Assembly (NCBI GenBank): GCA_965602225.1
Contig: CBFCYE010000036.1
Location: 1 to 23,359, forward strand
From: Tenderia sp965602225
GTDB lineage: Bacteria; Pseudomonadota; Gammaproteobacteria; Tenderiales; Tenderiaceae
Reading direction: 5' to 3'
Length of the DNA stretch: 23,359 nt
Shown here in pieces: positions 12,301-16,557 of this stretch. Each line of letters starts with the position of its first letter. The first letter of the stretch is position 1. The position numbers and the translations under genes were made by a program. The notes below the pieces were generated by a model. It was not told the DNA's origin, ran no database searches, and was given only the letters and a program-made list of their open reading frames with translations.

Positions 12301-13392
12301 ATTCCTAAAGTTACTTTTGGGGTATCACAATTTGGTAATACCAATTTGATTGCCAGTGGTAATGGTGATGTCACCATTACCGCAACGGTGGATGATCCTA
12401 ATCCGACTGATACGCATACCTATGATTGGAGCCTGAGCAATAATAACCTGGTCGATATTGCCGATGGTGATCCAGCCACATTTGTCTTTAGTCCAGCGGC
12501 ATTGTTGGATGGTTTCTATAAAGTGCGCCTGAAAGTGACTGATGATGGTGCGCCTGCGGCCTTCGCCGAGGTGGATCTGTTGCTGGAAGTGAAACTGATC
12601 GTGCCAACGCTCACTACTGCTGATACTGATGGTGACGGTGTGTCTGATGACGCGGAGGCATTCTACGACCTGGACAGTGATGGCATCCCGGATTACATGG
12701 ATAGCAGTACCCTTGCCAGCAACGAACTGCAGATGGATGTCAATCGTGAGGATTACGTCATGCGTACTGATGCCGGCCTGACTCTGAGACTGGGTGATGT
12801 CGCCGTGGCTGCGGGCAGTGATGGTGCCGAGGTTCAGGTGAGTGAGATTGCCAGTTACGGTGGTGGTGAAGCTGATCCGGGTACGGCCTCGGCAGTGGAT
12901 ACGGTGGCCAATACCGGTGGTTATTATGATTTTGAAATCATTGGCCTGCCGGATGCCGGTCAGTCAGTGCGGGTGGTTATCCCGCAGTTGGCCCCTCTGC
13001 CTAATGGCGCTGTCTACAGAAAATATGATCCGACTACCGGTTGGCAGGACTTTGTTATCGATGCCAATAATGAGGTTGCCTCTGCACCGGGTCAGGCTGG
13101 TGTCTGTCCACTGCCGGGTGATGCTGCGTTTACCGCTGGTCTGACTGAAGGGCATAACTGTATCCAGCTGACCATTGAAGATGGTGGCGGCAATGATATG
13201 GATGGTGTGGCCAATCATGTGATTGAAGATCCGGCCCAGTTGGGTGGGGTGCAGGTTGTTACTTCACCTGCCGCTTCATCAGGTAGCGGTGGTGGTGCCG
13301 TTTCTGCCCAGTGGTTGCTTCTGTTGGTGATTTATTTGAGCTGGGGCATTTTTGCTCGTGGCTTGTTACGGGTTCGTCGACAGTCGCACTAG
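331..13392 (+). CDS. Giant modular surface protein (FG-GAP/VCBS, Calx-beta-like repeats, choice-of-anchor U-like, GlyGly-CTERM-like tail)
   Basis: 4353 residues. The order is: signal peptide (about 1-37); module copy 1 (40-1050); four beta repeats (1051-1510); module copy 2 (1511-2547); four beta repeats (2548-3006); seven-motif FG-GAP propeller (3009-3427); five beta repeats (3430-3990); PKD-like domain (3991-4090); two Asp-rich calcium loops of thrombospondin-3 type (4098-4124); choice-of-anchor-U-like domain (about 4134-4308); sorting tail (4316-4353). Many DxDxDG loops imply calcium binding. Such proteins are typically exported by Sec and act as adhesins or matrix proteins; adhesion or ligand binding is inferred here, not shown. 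No catalytic motif was recognised. The ATG at 331 has AGG seven bases upstream; the ATG at 382 (residue 18) has AGGG five bases upstream and would give a standard 20-residue signal peptide, so the start is uncertain between the two. The stop lies 7 bases from a convergent gene. Confidence 0.93.
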   Translation: MKLDVKTKGSNKQRRAAMNIVRWQLLPLLLVSSVVSAATFNQTDWSTGVTANTAVDPTNQTGWTEASSKDAGIATSTDLTISPAASSVTHTRTDSTEFGTGINFQTHNTKTDFSGAGTLLTDTQVNNGAVGIKPATLVSAWADKAGTAWDVTLPYAGANAFFADLDGDGDLDMMAASSQRVHGYRNTGTDASPAWTAESGWDIAAPLYAGSWVNNTQTALGDMDGDGDYDLLLSHSGRAIHAFENTGDSSGPVWTEKTAWNLASGETATVAWKLTLADLDGDGVPEALIGGNHGSGVTNVYSFDETPADTVTYWVREAAWDPPGGAGYGAVPRPAAGDLDGDGLLDLTVGWRTQTNLMLVTNTGTASAPAWSDNGFTGAGGVGTVLDNGSGYDYPALVDFDSDGDLDIMVGLSGSATLTAYENSSTTYNTAGTYTSAVIDTGSGNVGYTILDYSVVTPAGTTLSMDVRSGPTASPDAAWTDWADNTGITNGADISAMGSGRYFQYRANMSTTDTSVTPLLTNITVNYTAYPLATSVNYAGNKLSLLPTNAPITWTTQTAWDVLDVGENTQQPALGDLDGDGVLDLVLGDNYGYEAEAKRGTGSPFWTTHAAFQIDFTDHADVAAYHHSASPRLADLDGDGDLDALVGVFRTNNVDDTTVHAYENTGSTSSPVWTHKQAWELTAPTTYAYPAFADLDNDGDFDLILGNKVGWVVAYRNDDIGSGPVWTANSAWDMTGDVGGYAITPELADVDGDGDYDLFLGDATNNKSHAYENVGTITNPVWNNNDSWDVPGGKSPAAADFDDDGDIDFLVGNGNGQDLLGYQNSATRTYASSGTFESGIIDFAGATFTTLGYTENIRTGTGVTVSVRAGNTATPGGVWTGWTAVANGGDISGYNGYRYMQYKVAMTANGGNSLSPEVADVSINYTSLPSPSALISSAYDTGVVGNFVIGLSWTETLVASSAVQIQLRTSPDNATWTAWVGPDGTNATYWNSANNHGGGCSGTGSITCSTMASMFKDGASDQWFQYQVSLVANGATTPTFSDVTLEYVPVLPPGITLSKTTGLVTTEALGTDTFTVVLDSAPTADVTITLSSDTASEAEPTVGSLTFTPSGGGIWSTPQLVTIAGVGDLIDDGDIGFIISVNPSSAGDAAYDALATLTVTGTNTDDDTAGVTVTPTSGLTVSESGTTNDTFTVVLDSQPLADVVAGLSVDDVTEATVSPASLVFTPANWFTAQTVTVTAIDDGVDDGDIAFNVVTAVTTSAGDGNYHGLNPDDVSVTAIDDDTVAIIVNPVSTLTTTEAGGTDSFTVVLGSEPLSNVTITATTSNGTEGVANPGQLTFSSGNWNVPQTITVTGNDDGNDDGDIYYTIFLGNASSADPTYDGYVLSHLTAVNADDDSPGIVVSPSSGLVTTEAGGVAFFRVSLNSQPTALVTVSISSNDAGEGSIPTTSIVFDSGNWDQAQPVSVVGVNDPGDDGDVVYTVTVATVSGGDTSYNAVASADVTLTNVDDDGVGVSGNAFSQSNWSVGTVGNAAACTGMNGVWVDSQCTLVDPDNQSGWLAYYSKENGIEVVNAGADLRSAIASKTLRHSSNADFAISASAQTFTTYDEFSTGASLSTVQVNNGAVALTPTALSASWATNAAWDHTLPTIGSNASFADLDGDSDLDMIAAGSQYVYGYRNTGSDANPVWAAVQGWNIGATTLGWANAINTALADIDQDGDYDLLLAHQSQAVVAFENTGDASNAIWTRKSEWDLASATGLGNPYKIALDDLTGNGVPDLIVGGLYSSAKMVAYSFNGTTWVYQSTWNPPGIYSSAPKAAIGDFDGDGDPDITVGWGNKTNLQLITNNNAGLPSTPNNWTDSGFTGALISNGTAFDYPGLADMDGDGDLDLMIGASDTATMLGYENNGTIYNASGIYTSPTIDTGSHDGFTTLDYTASIPANTTLTIDVRAADSADLVTTNATGWITGVANGADVSAALGSRRYFQYRANLDNTDTAVTPVLTDLAINYVTYPYGDNVVAANDALSLEILSKTVVWTSENAWDHDIGTGTPDGNNSYPKPSFGDIDGDGDLDMLRGDNWSQKIGFYENDGTNTWNYRTDWKLYCCGGWGNTIPALADMDNDGDLDVMLGSVLSTVVAFENLGDASAPVWDTNVPADQRLAWNIIKGGNGNTSIDLADLDGDGDLDAMVGDSAGTNVVWAYENIGTKSAPAWQANSSWNLYESQCLGCNWYAVAPAFADLDGDGDFDVILANRGGDRKPYAYRNVGDSTTPLWERYSDWDPVNTGIGAFYELADLDDDGDVDLLHGSDISNIDGYRNTGVTTYAASGSYTSEVLEIGGHLGFTTVDYDASIRTGTTLSVEIRSGNTADPSGWAGWQTFANGADISAFGTNSYVQYRVNMAANGANTAAPSFYSIGFNYSGVALDESLISNPYDTTVATNLISGLAWSETLAADTDVRIQIRAAADNAGAPGIWTDWVGPDGNSGSYWNSVNTYAGGCSGTGAISCTTLPAILRNGSGNQWLQYKIVLVSTGFNQALLSDIGIYYETGAAAGAKVILSTTTLSTTEDVGVTPTDTFTVSLDADPASPVTMLFSSGDLTEGTVSPSSLTFSAGDIGPKTVTVTSVDDAVRDLDIAYTVFTSATISDDANYNNLVVSDVSVTNVDDDLAAGGVTVTPVTGLVTSEAGATATFSIVLNSAPTQMVTIFASSSDETEGIATPAVIDFTTLNWMTPQIVTVTGQDEVLFDQNVAYTIINSVTSSTDPNYSGLDVPDVSVTNTDNEAAEVTITADDVVNGLTVNENGGARTFGITLASQPQPGTSVMFSLSSSDLTEGSVLPFMPMTFTSSNWNVPQLGTVFGVEDNVIDGDVDFNIVTSAFISSDSNFNGINPPDIVATNVDNDGVYTITVSPVTGLATTEDGGYEIFNVTLSSAPSADVIISLTSSDPGEGFVKDYVVLTPDGITWRGETVRVTGIDDNIVDADQAYTIVTGVAVSADPNFNGIDPADVSLTNTSTNAKYIDLGQAGANAGRSVAYADVNGDGYDDAVVGAPNYDGSFANGGQVVVYHGSSNGVVYASSWSAEGDQLDAFFGHAVANAGDVNKDGYEDIIVGAYGHDNGGVDEGQVYIYHGSASGLEATPARTLSSAVGSALFGYSVASAGDVDNDTYSDVIIGAYGEDKVYIYHGSAGGIAATAAQTLTGDQVGSQFGISVSGAVDVNGDNYDDVIVGASLYDNGNTDEGRVFAFHGGAAGVVASVAWSMDVDQDNAYFGHSVAGVGDVNKDGYDDVLIGAYGYDNGHTDEGRIYAYLGSASGLSATVNAAIESNQDGAFYGYAVGRAGDVNNDGYDDVIVGAPSYDNGEANEGRAIVYYGSASGVNSTVGLSFESDQADANLGVSVSGGGYFNGDSYADLIAGADLYDATQTDEGRGFMYRSPPQAFGVTVTPTSGLQTSEAGGSTTFTVVLDAPPSANVVVESFVGDASEGKIASSALMTFTPVNWNVPQTILISSVNDDIDDGDVFYNIVSIARSSDSNYDGFAVDTVSVMNSNDDFSVNVAATDMSIAETGADTGTFTFSRTGGLSASLNVFFAVGGTAVNSIDYSGLFGFAVIPAGQSSVDVVVTPADDAFIDPGETVSVTVLSHANYLLGTNITAAMTIVDNDAAGITVSPVTGLVTNEAGGSASFTVVLNTAPSVDVSIALSSDTTAEGLPSIGSLTFTSGNWNVPQTVTVTGQNDAVIDGDVPYNIITAAAVSGDGNYSGVNASDVALTNADDDVLPNISIAATTANISEAGGTGTIRVSRTGSTAAALTVNFSTSSSTATSGEDYYVIGTAVVIPAGSSSVDIAVVAIDDAAVEGDESVTASLVNGSGYIVAQANTATVIIDDDDQLQLPVANFALDQSVGDGSSVTVNVFLDLPAVDAVTYPVSIPYTVTGTAANPADHDAASGTIVIPSGKTASLPFNVVDDGLGDADQTVIFTMGTLVNAVSGAHNSHTVTIIEDNKIPKVTFGVSQFGNTNLIASGNGDVTITATVDDPNPTDTHTYDWSLSNNNLVDIADGDPATFVFSPAALLDGFYKVRLKVTDDGAPAAFAEVDLLLEVKLIVPTLTTADTDGDGVSDDAEAFYDLDSDGIPDYMDSSTLASNELQMDVNREDYVMRTDAGLTLRLGDVAVAAGSDGAEVQVSEIASYGGGEADPGTASAVDTVANTGGYYDFEIIGLPDAGQSVRVVIPQLAPLPNGAVYRKYDPTTGWQDFVIDANNEVASAPGQAGVCPLPGDAAFTAGLTEGHNCIQLTIEDGGGNDMDGVANHVIEDPAQLGGVQVVTSPAASSGSGGGAVSAQWLLLLVIYLSWGIFARGLLRVRRQSH
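382..441 (+). other. Signal peptide of the giant protein (core region)
   Basis: Residues 18-37 form a short basic N-region, a Leu/Val hydrophobic core (LLPLLLVSSVV) and an Ala-X-Ala-like site ending VSA before ATF, fitting signal peptidase I cleavage after residue 37. If translation starts at 331 instead of 382, 17 extra, strongly basic residues precede it, giving an extended n-region as seen in some large exported adhesins. The Sec route is inferred from the motif. Confidence 0.8.
448..3480 (+). repeat. Module copy 1: ten DxDxDG propeller-type repeats plus beta-sandwich segments
   Basis: Residues 40-1050. Asp-rich loops of the form A/G-D-x-D-x-D-G-D-x-D start at bases 820, 994, 1162, 1342 and 1525, and again at 2056, 2233, 2410, 2575 and 2728. 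The first five and the second five are each spaced about 50-62 codons apart, the pitch of VCBS/FG-GAP blades. Between them are conserved aromatic phrases (YENTG or YRNTG, then P-x-W, then a Trp about 7 residues later). After each set of five comes a Trp-rich sandwich-like segment ending in I-N/T-V-N-Y-T. A further segment carries a cysteine pair (GGCSGTGSITC, near 3324-3356). It is clearly homologous, residue by residue, to the segment at 4861-7971. Confidence 0.85.
3481..4860 (+). repeat. Four tandem Calx-beta-like repeats (block 1)
   Basis: Residues 1051-1510. Four units of about 110-115 residues begin near 3487, 3838, 4177 and 4522. Each starts with a variant of G-V-T-V-x-P-x-S-G-L-x-T-x-E-A-G, continues with T-F-x-V-x-L-x-S-x-P, then a phrase such as NWNxPQTVTVTG, then DDG-D-GD, and closes with an acidic DDD. 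This is the long form of the Calx-beta/immunoglobulin-like repeats of bacterial surface proteins, whose acidic inter-unit edges usually bind calcium. Confidence 0.8.
4861..7971 (+). repeat. Module copy 2: diverged duplicate of module copy 1
   Basis: Residues 1511-2547. It repeats the layout of copy 1: DxDxDG-type loops start at 5293, 5461, 5629, 5785 and 5962, then a sandwich, then loops at 6508, 6667, 6847, 7030 and 7195, then two sandwich segments with the matching cysteine pair (GGCSGTGAISC). Phrases such as QVNNGAV, GYRNTG and Y-F-Q-Y-R-A-N are shared with copy 1. Differences include extra cysteines in copy 2 (CTGMNGVWVDSQC near 4927-4965, CC near 6629, CLGC near 6988). The third loop of its first set (DLTGNG, 5629) has lost one of the usual acidic positions. 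Confidence 0.85.
7972..9348 (+). repeat. Four tandem Calx-beta-like repeats (block 2)
   Basis: Residues 2548-3006. Units begin near 7972, 8317, 8656 and 9010. The number of units and their position after module copy 2 match block 1 after module copy 1, so the duplicated unit may have been module plus four repeats. Unit 3 opens with an atypical A-D-D-V-V-N-G-L phrase. Unit 4 ends in NTSTNAK rather than the DDD linker, where the propeller begins. Confidence 0.78.
9355..10611 (+). repeat. Seven-motif FG-GAP (integrin alpha-like) beta-propeller
   Basis: Residues 3009-3427. Seven motifs of the form G-D-V-N-x-D-G-Y-D-D-V-I-V-G-A start at 9409, 9598, 9784, 9949, 10135, 10321 and 10507, spaced 55-63 codons. 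Each is followed by a Y-x-x-G-S-A-S-G phrase and preceded by F-G-x-S/A-V-A. Seven is the number of blades in integrin alpha-chain propellers, so this may be a complete ring. It is a different subtype from the DxDxDG repeats of the two modules (Y-D-D rather than D-L-D). Blade 7 (GGYFNGDSYAD) lacks the first Asp. Confidence 0.85.
10618..12300 (+). repeat. Five beta repeats, alternating long Calx-beta-like and classical Calx-beta units (block 3)
   Basis: Residues 3430-3990. Units begin near 10618, 10957, 11287, 11626 and 11965. The first and third are the long type of blocks 1 and 2 (TSGLxTSEAGGS, NWNVPQT). The second, fourth and fifth are classical Calx-beta: I-x-E-x-G followed by F-S-R-T-G-type or equivalent strands, T-A-x-x-x-x-D-Y, I-P-A-G-x-x-S, and a D-D-x-x-x-E/D-x-x-E motif. 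Acidic clusters (such as IDDDD near 11943) close the units. The role is probably as a calcium-stiffened spacer. Confidence 0.78.
12301..12600 (+). other. PKD-like domain of the giant protein
   Basis: Residues 3991-4090. The phrase VTITATVDDPNPTDTHTYDW followed later by F-S-P-A-x-L-x-D-G-F-Y-K-V-R-L-K-V-T-D-D-G fits an Ig/PKD fold, with its typical Y-x-W strand and a late V-x-V-T-D-D/N-G. The assignment is by motif only. Confidence 0.5.
12622..12702 (+). other. Thrombospondin type-3-like calcium loops
   Basis: Residues 4098-4124 contain D-T-D-G-D-G-V-S-D-D-A-E and then D-L-D-S-D-G-I-P-D-Y-M-D, two calcium-loop motifs spaced as in thrombospondin type-3 or bacterial Asp-rich stalk repeats. They often link a secreted ectodomain to a C-terminal anchor, which is their position here. 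Confidence 0.75.
12730..13254 (+). other. Choice-of-anchor-U-like domain
   Basis: Residues about 4134-4308. The features are GGYYDFEIIGLPDAGQ then a V-R-V-V-I-P-Q-L strand, A-V-Y-R-K-Y-D-P-T-T-G-W, paired cysteines (CPLPGD and HNCIQL) and a closing GGGNDMDGVANHVIEDP. These match my recollection of the choice-of-anchor U family, which sits next to different C-terminal sorting tails in large bacterial surface proteins. The identification is from memory of motifs, not a search. Confidence 0.6.
13276..13389 (+). other. C-terminal protein-sorting tail (GlyGly-CTERM type)
   Basis: Residues 4316-4353 show the tripartite layout of C-terminal sorting signals: Ser/Gly-rich SSGSGGG, a hydrophobic segment (WLLLLVIYLSWGIF) and a basic end (RGLLRVRRQSH). 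This fits GlyGly-CTERM, which is processed by rhombosortase in Gammaproteobacteria with type II secretion. There is no PEP motif, so PEP-CTERM/XrtA processing is less likely even though an XrtA-type ATPase lies at the right edge. No rhombosortase gene is in the window. Confidence 0.65.
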
Positions 13393-13399
13393 TCCGTTG

Positions 13400-14611
13400 T
13401 TATCTACGTCGTGTCAGCGCCTCAACCGGTTTGAGGCGCGCCGCCCGATGCGCTGGTATATAACCAAATATTATTCCTGTTAGCAGTGCAGTACTAAGCG
13501 CGCCTAAACTTGCCCAGGCTGGCGCGGCGATGCTGAAATCAGCAAATGCCTGGTCGAGTAGAAAGCTGCTGCCCATGCCCAGCCCCAAGCCAGCCAGTCC
13601 ACCGCAGAGCGATAACAGCCCAGCTTCAGCCATAAACAGCAGCATGATTTCCATGTCCTGCGCTCCCAGCGCTTTTAACAGGCCAATCTCCGCGGTCCGC
13701 TGTGAGATGGCAATCAACATCACATTCATAATCAGGATGCCTGCCACTGCCAGGCTGATGGCGGCTATGGCGGCCACGGCAAAGGTGAGGGCGGTGAAGA
13801 TGCGGTCGAAGGTGGCGAGGATGCTGTCCTGGGTGATGACGGTGATGTCATTCTCGCCGTCATGACGTTTGCTGATGATTGCTTCAGCTGCCTGCATGGC
13901 TGCTGTAATGGAGTCACGGCCTTTGGCCTGAATCAAAATTCTGAACAAAGATTCGGTATTGAACAGGGCCTGGGCAGAGGCTACCGGGATGATGATCAGA
14001 TCACCGATATCGGTGCCGAGTGAGTGGCCCTGTTGGGCCAGTTCGCCGATGACACGAAAACGGCGTTCGCCGATGCGTAACCATTGTCCCAAGGCCTGTT
14101 GATTGCCAAACAGTTCCTTGCGCAGGGTGTGGCCGATGACGCAAACGGCAGCGCCACGGTGTGGATTATTGCTGTCGATGAATTTGCCTCGTGCCAGTTT
14201 CAGTTGCCTGACCTGTTCCATCTCGGCTGTAGTGCCCAGTACCAGCACCTCGCGTTCACGGGCCTGCCACGACACCGGTGCTGAGCCGATCACCACGGGT
14301 GCGACCTTGCCTACGGCATGGCTTTGGTATAGCGCCAGAGCATCGTCCAGGGTTAGGTCGCGCGGGGTTTCGCCTAGCATCGGTGGTGGCCCGCCGCTGG
14401 TTTCGGATCGACCGGGCAGGACAATCACCAGATGGCTGCCCAGGGTGGTGAATTGTTTTAGTACATAGAGCCGGGCGCCTTCGCCCAGAGCGGTTAACAC
14501 CACCACGGCAGCGACGCCGATGGCCATTGCCAACAGGATCAGCAGGCTGCGGCCACGGTGGCCAAGCATGGCTTGCAGGCTATAGCGGAACACATCCGCC
14601 AGCCGCATCAT
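13400..14611 (-). CDS. ABC transporter permease, MacB/FtsX-like
   Basis: 403 residues, typical of the stand-alone MacB-type (DUF214/FtsX) permeases. The N-terminus has one membrane segment (about 22-42) followed by a large periplasmic domain (about 43-265) with the family phrase on reordering and redox-like loops (VIGHTLRKELFGNQQALGQ, RFRVIGEL). Three C-terminal membrane segments follow (about 268-298, 325-350, 366-382). The coupling phrase SQRTAEIGLLKALGA between TM2 and TM3 and the end AARLKPVEALTRRR are hallmarks. Two such permeases with the ATPase and the adaptor encoded upstream would form a MacAB-like pump. Its ATG overlaps the stop of the ATPase gene by 4 bases (14608-14611), indicating translational coupling. 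The substrate is unknown; it may be an antimicrobial, peptide, lipid or lipoprotein. It converges on the giant gene with a 7-base gap. Confidence 0.92.
   Translation of the reverse strand: MMRLADVFRYSLQAMLGHRGRSLLILLAMAIGVAAVVVLTALGEGARLYVLKQFTTLGSHLVIVLPGRSETSGGPPPMLGETPRDLTLDDALALYQSHAVGKVAPVVIGSAPVSWQAREREVLVLGTTAEMEQVRQLKLARGKFIDSNNPHRGAAVCVIGHTLRKELFGNQQALGQWLRIGERRFRVIGELAQQGHSLGTDIGDLIIIPVASAQALFNTESLFRILIQAKGRDSITAAMQAAEAIISKRHDGENDITVITQDSILATFDRIFTALTFAVAAIAAISLAVAGILIMNVMLIAISQRTAEIGLLKALGAQDMEIMLLFMAEAGLLSLCGGLAGLGLGMGSSFLLDQAFADFSIAAPAWASLGALSTALLTGIIFGYIPAHRAARLKPVEALTRRR
13417..13439. terminator. GC-rich perfect inverted repeat at the convergent gene ends (possible terminator)
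   Basis: GCGCCTCAA and TTGAGGCGC form a 9-bp perfect stem with a 5-base loop. It begins 25 bases after the stop of the giant + strand gene and lies within the last codons of the - strand permease. No T-run follows in the + direction, so intrinsic termination is uncertain. It may stabilise the 3' end of the giant mRNA or be a coding coincidence, since the family ends in a conserved RLKPVEALTRRR. Confidence 0.35.
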
Positions 14612-15282
14612 GGGCTTAAATCGCCAATGATTTTGCCATCATCCATGCTCAGACGGCGCCGGGCGCGCTGGCCCAGTTCGGGGTCATGGGTGACGACTAT
14701 CAGGGTGATGCCTTTTTGGTTGAGCCCTTCCAGTGCCTCGATTACATCAGCGCCTGAGGCGCGATCGAGATTGCCGGTGGGTTCATCGGCCAGGATCAGT
14801 TGTGGTTCGGTAATCATGGCGCGGGCAATGGCGACACGCTGGCGCTGGCCGCCAGAGAGTTGATCTGGTCGATGCTGGGCGCGGTCGGCGATGCCCAGCG
14901 CCTGCATGGCAAGCGCGGCCTTTTGTTTGCGGATCTCAGGATCGACTCCGGCCAGGGTCAGCGGCAGGGCGACATTGTCTGTGGCGCTAAGACGGGGGAT
15001 GAGATGAAAAAACTGAAATACAAAACCAATATATTCAAGCCTGACCCTGGCTTGTTCTTCGTCGGCTAATTGATTGACAGCTTTGTCGTTGAAACGATAG
15101 CTGCCGCTATTGGGTTGGTCTAGCAGGCCAAGGATATTCAGCAGGGTCGACTTGCCTGAACCGGAAGGCCCCATGATGGAGATGTATTCCCCGGCATCAA
15201 TATTGAGATTGATGTCACGCAGGGCATGGACGGTCTCTTCACCCACCTCAAAGTTGCGATTGATGCCGGCCAGTTCGATCAT
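14608..15282 (-). CDS. ABC transporter ATP-binding protein, LolD/MacB family
   Basis: 224 residues, the normal length for a LolD/MacB-type ATPase. Visible motifs are Walker A GPSGSGKST (38-46), Q-loop Gln90 in FVFQ, signature LSGGQ (142-146), Walker B LILADE (162-167), D-loop NLD (171-173) and switch His199 in VTHD. The H-P-P residues and Gln/Glu pattern are intact, so it should hydrolyse ATP. It acts on the cytoplasmic face with the permease encoded just downstream. Its start overlaps the stop of the adaptor gene by 4 bases (ATGA, 15279-15282) and its stop overlaps the permease start, so all three are expressed as one unit. Confidence 0.95.
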   Translation of the reverse strand: MIELAGINRNFEVGEETVHALRDINLNIDAGEYISIMGPSGSGKSTLLNILGLLDQPNSGSYRFNDKAVNQLADEEQARVRLEYIGFVFQFFHLIPRLSATDNVALPLTLAGVDPEIRKQKAALAMQALGIADRAQHRPDQLSGGQRQRVAIARAMITEPQLILADEPTGNLDRASGADVIEALEGLNQKGITLIVVTHDPELGQRARRRLSMDDGKIIGDLSP

Positions 15283-16427
15283 GGTTGTAGGTTTTCAATC
15301 ACAGCATAGGCACCAGTCTCGACACCGGGGCGATCCAGCGAGGTGACTACCTGCTCATTCTCTTTTAAACCATCCACTACCTCGGTGTAGTCCCAGTTGG
15401 CGATGCCTGTTTTGATGTCGCGTAGCTGCAGTGTTTCATCGGCAAAGATCATTACCTTGGGGCCTTCCATCACCGCCAGGGTGGGAATGCGCAGGCTGTT
15501 GTGCTGAGCTGAGAGGATGATCTCGGCGTCAGCACTAAAGCCGGCCAGCAATCTTGGTGTTTGTTGTGGGTCTGTGAACTCAACCTCGATATCGACAGTG
15601 CGGGCCTGTTTTTCTCTATCCAACACGTAATCAGCGATGCGTCTGACCGTGGCGGGAAATTGCTGAGAACCATAGGCATCCATACTGATTCGGGCCGCCA
15701 TGCCAACCTTGATGGTGGGTGCGTCGACTTCATCAATCGGCGCAGCCACATAAAAGCAGCCAGTGTCGATCAGGTCGATGGCCGGCAGGGTGGCGATACC
15801 AGGCGGAGAAGGGGTGACGTATTCGTTTAGTTCGCTGTTTATTTCGGCCACCACACCGCTGAAGGGGGCCAGCAGCAGGGTGCGGGCAAGATTGGCACCG
15901 GCCACATCCATACGGGCCTTGCTGACATTGACCGAGGCGCGGGCCGAGGCGCACTCCGCGCGGCTGGATTTGGCGCGGCTGGCGGCCTGGTCAATCAGTT
16001 CTACCGAGGCGGCGCCGGATGCCTTTAATTGCTGCAGGCGTTGTGCCTCGCGCTGGGCGATGTCAGCCTGGATGCAGCTGGCTTCGGTCCTGGCGCGGGT
16101 GGCCTGGGCTTCTTGTTCTGCCAGCACCACCTGGGCTTGCAGATCGTCGTTCCAGAGCGCCAACAATAGTTCGCCAGCCTCAACCTGGTCGCCTTCCTTG
16201 ACGGGTAACAGGGTGATCTGGCCACCCATGGCCGGGGAGAGTTTGGCCCGGCGGCAGGCCATAATGGTGCCGGCACGGGTGTTGGCGACGGTGGCCTCAA
16301 CAATGCCGCGCTCGACCTGGCTGACAGTGACCTGAATAGGCTCAGGTTTTGACCAGAGAATGGTTAGATATATGCCGATCAGGGCAATCGAGATGGTGAT
16401 TATTATGCGTTTCAGGTTTCTATTCAT
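15279..16427 (-). CDS. Periplasmic adaptor (HlyD/MacA-like membrane fusion protein)
   Basis: 382 residues. A single N-terminal membrane segment (about 8-25) lacks a lipobox, so it is anchored in the inner membrane with the rest in the periplasm. The barrel-sandwich halves are about 45-92 and 183-215 (phrase TLLLAPFSGVVAEI), separated by a helical hairpin (about 92-182) rich in Ala, Gln, Glu and Arg that would contact an outer-membrane channel. Beta-barrel and membrane-proximal domains follow (216-382). This is the usual adaptor for MacB-type pumps, and the two downstream genes encode the ATPase and permease. No clear Shine-Dalgarno is visible. An outer-membrane TolC-like partner is not encoded here. 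Confidence 0.9.
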   Translation of the reverse strand: MNRNLKRIIITISIALIGIYLTILWSKPEPIQVTVSQVERGIVEATVANTRAGTIMACRRAKLSPAMGGQITLLPVKEGDQVEAGELLLALWNDDLQAQVVLAEQEAQATRARTEASCIQADIAQREAQRLQQLKASGAASVELIDQAASRAKSSRAECASARASVNVSKARMDVAGANLARTLLLAPFSGVVAEINSELNEYVTPSPPGIATLPAIDLIDTGCFYVAAPIDEVDAPTIKVGMAARISMDAYGSQQFPATVRRIADYVLDREKQARTVDIEVEFTDPQQTPRLLAGFSADAEIILSAQHNSLRIPTLAVMEGPKVMIFADETLQLRDIKTGIANWDYTEVVDGLKENEQVVTSLDRPGVETGAYAVIENLQP

Positions 16428-16493
16428 GGCTAGGCTCGGGTGGTATGCACAATAACAAGGTGTCTATCATTATGTGTCGTCAGGCATAAAAAA

Positions 16494-16522
16494 TCGAATT
16501 CGGCGTCTCGATTGAGTAGAAT
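16494..16522 (+). promoter_or_regulatory. Possible sigma-70 promoter of ycgL
   Basis: TAGAAT (16517-16522) matches five of six bases of the -10 consensus. A weak TCGAAT (16494-16499) lies 17 bases upstream as a -35. It sits in the divergent interval between the adaptor gene and ycgL, about 35 bases before the start codon. The weak -35 makes this tentative. Confidence 0.35.
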
Positions 16523-16557
16523 GGCGGCCGCAGTCAATAATAAGCAGGAAGATGACT

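Noticed and set aside
13180..13230. Gly/Asp-rich stretch near the C-terminus as an RTX (type I secretion) signal
   Set aside because: There is no tandem GGxGxDxxx array, and the protein has a Sec signal peptide and a membrane-type sorting tail instead.
15763..16335. 190-codon + strand open frame across the adaptor gene
   Set aside because: It is antisense to the well-supported HlyD-type protein and its Ala/Ser/Arg-rich translation is typical of a GC-rich shadow frame.
16428..16493. Promoter for the adaptor operon
   Set aside because: A CATAAT-like -10 is visible on the - strand, but the -35 match is only three of six bases, too weak to call.
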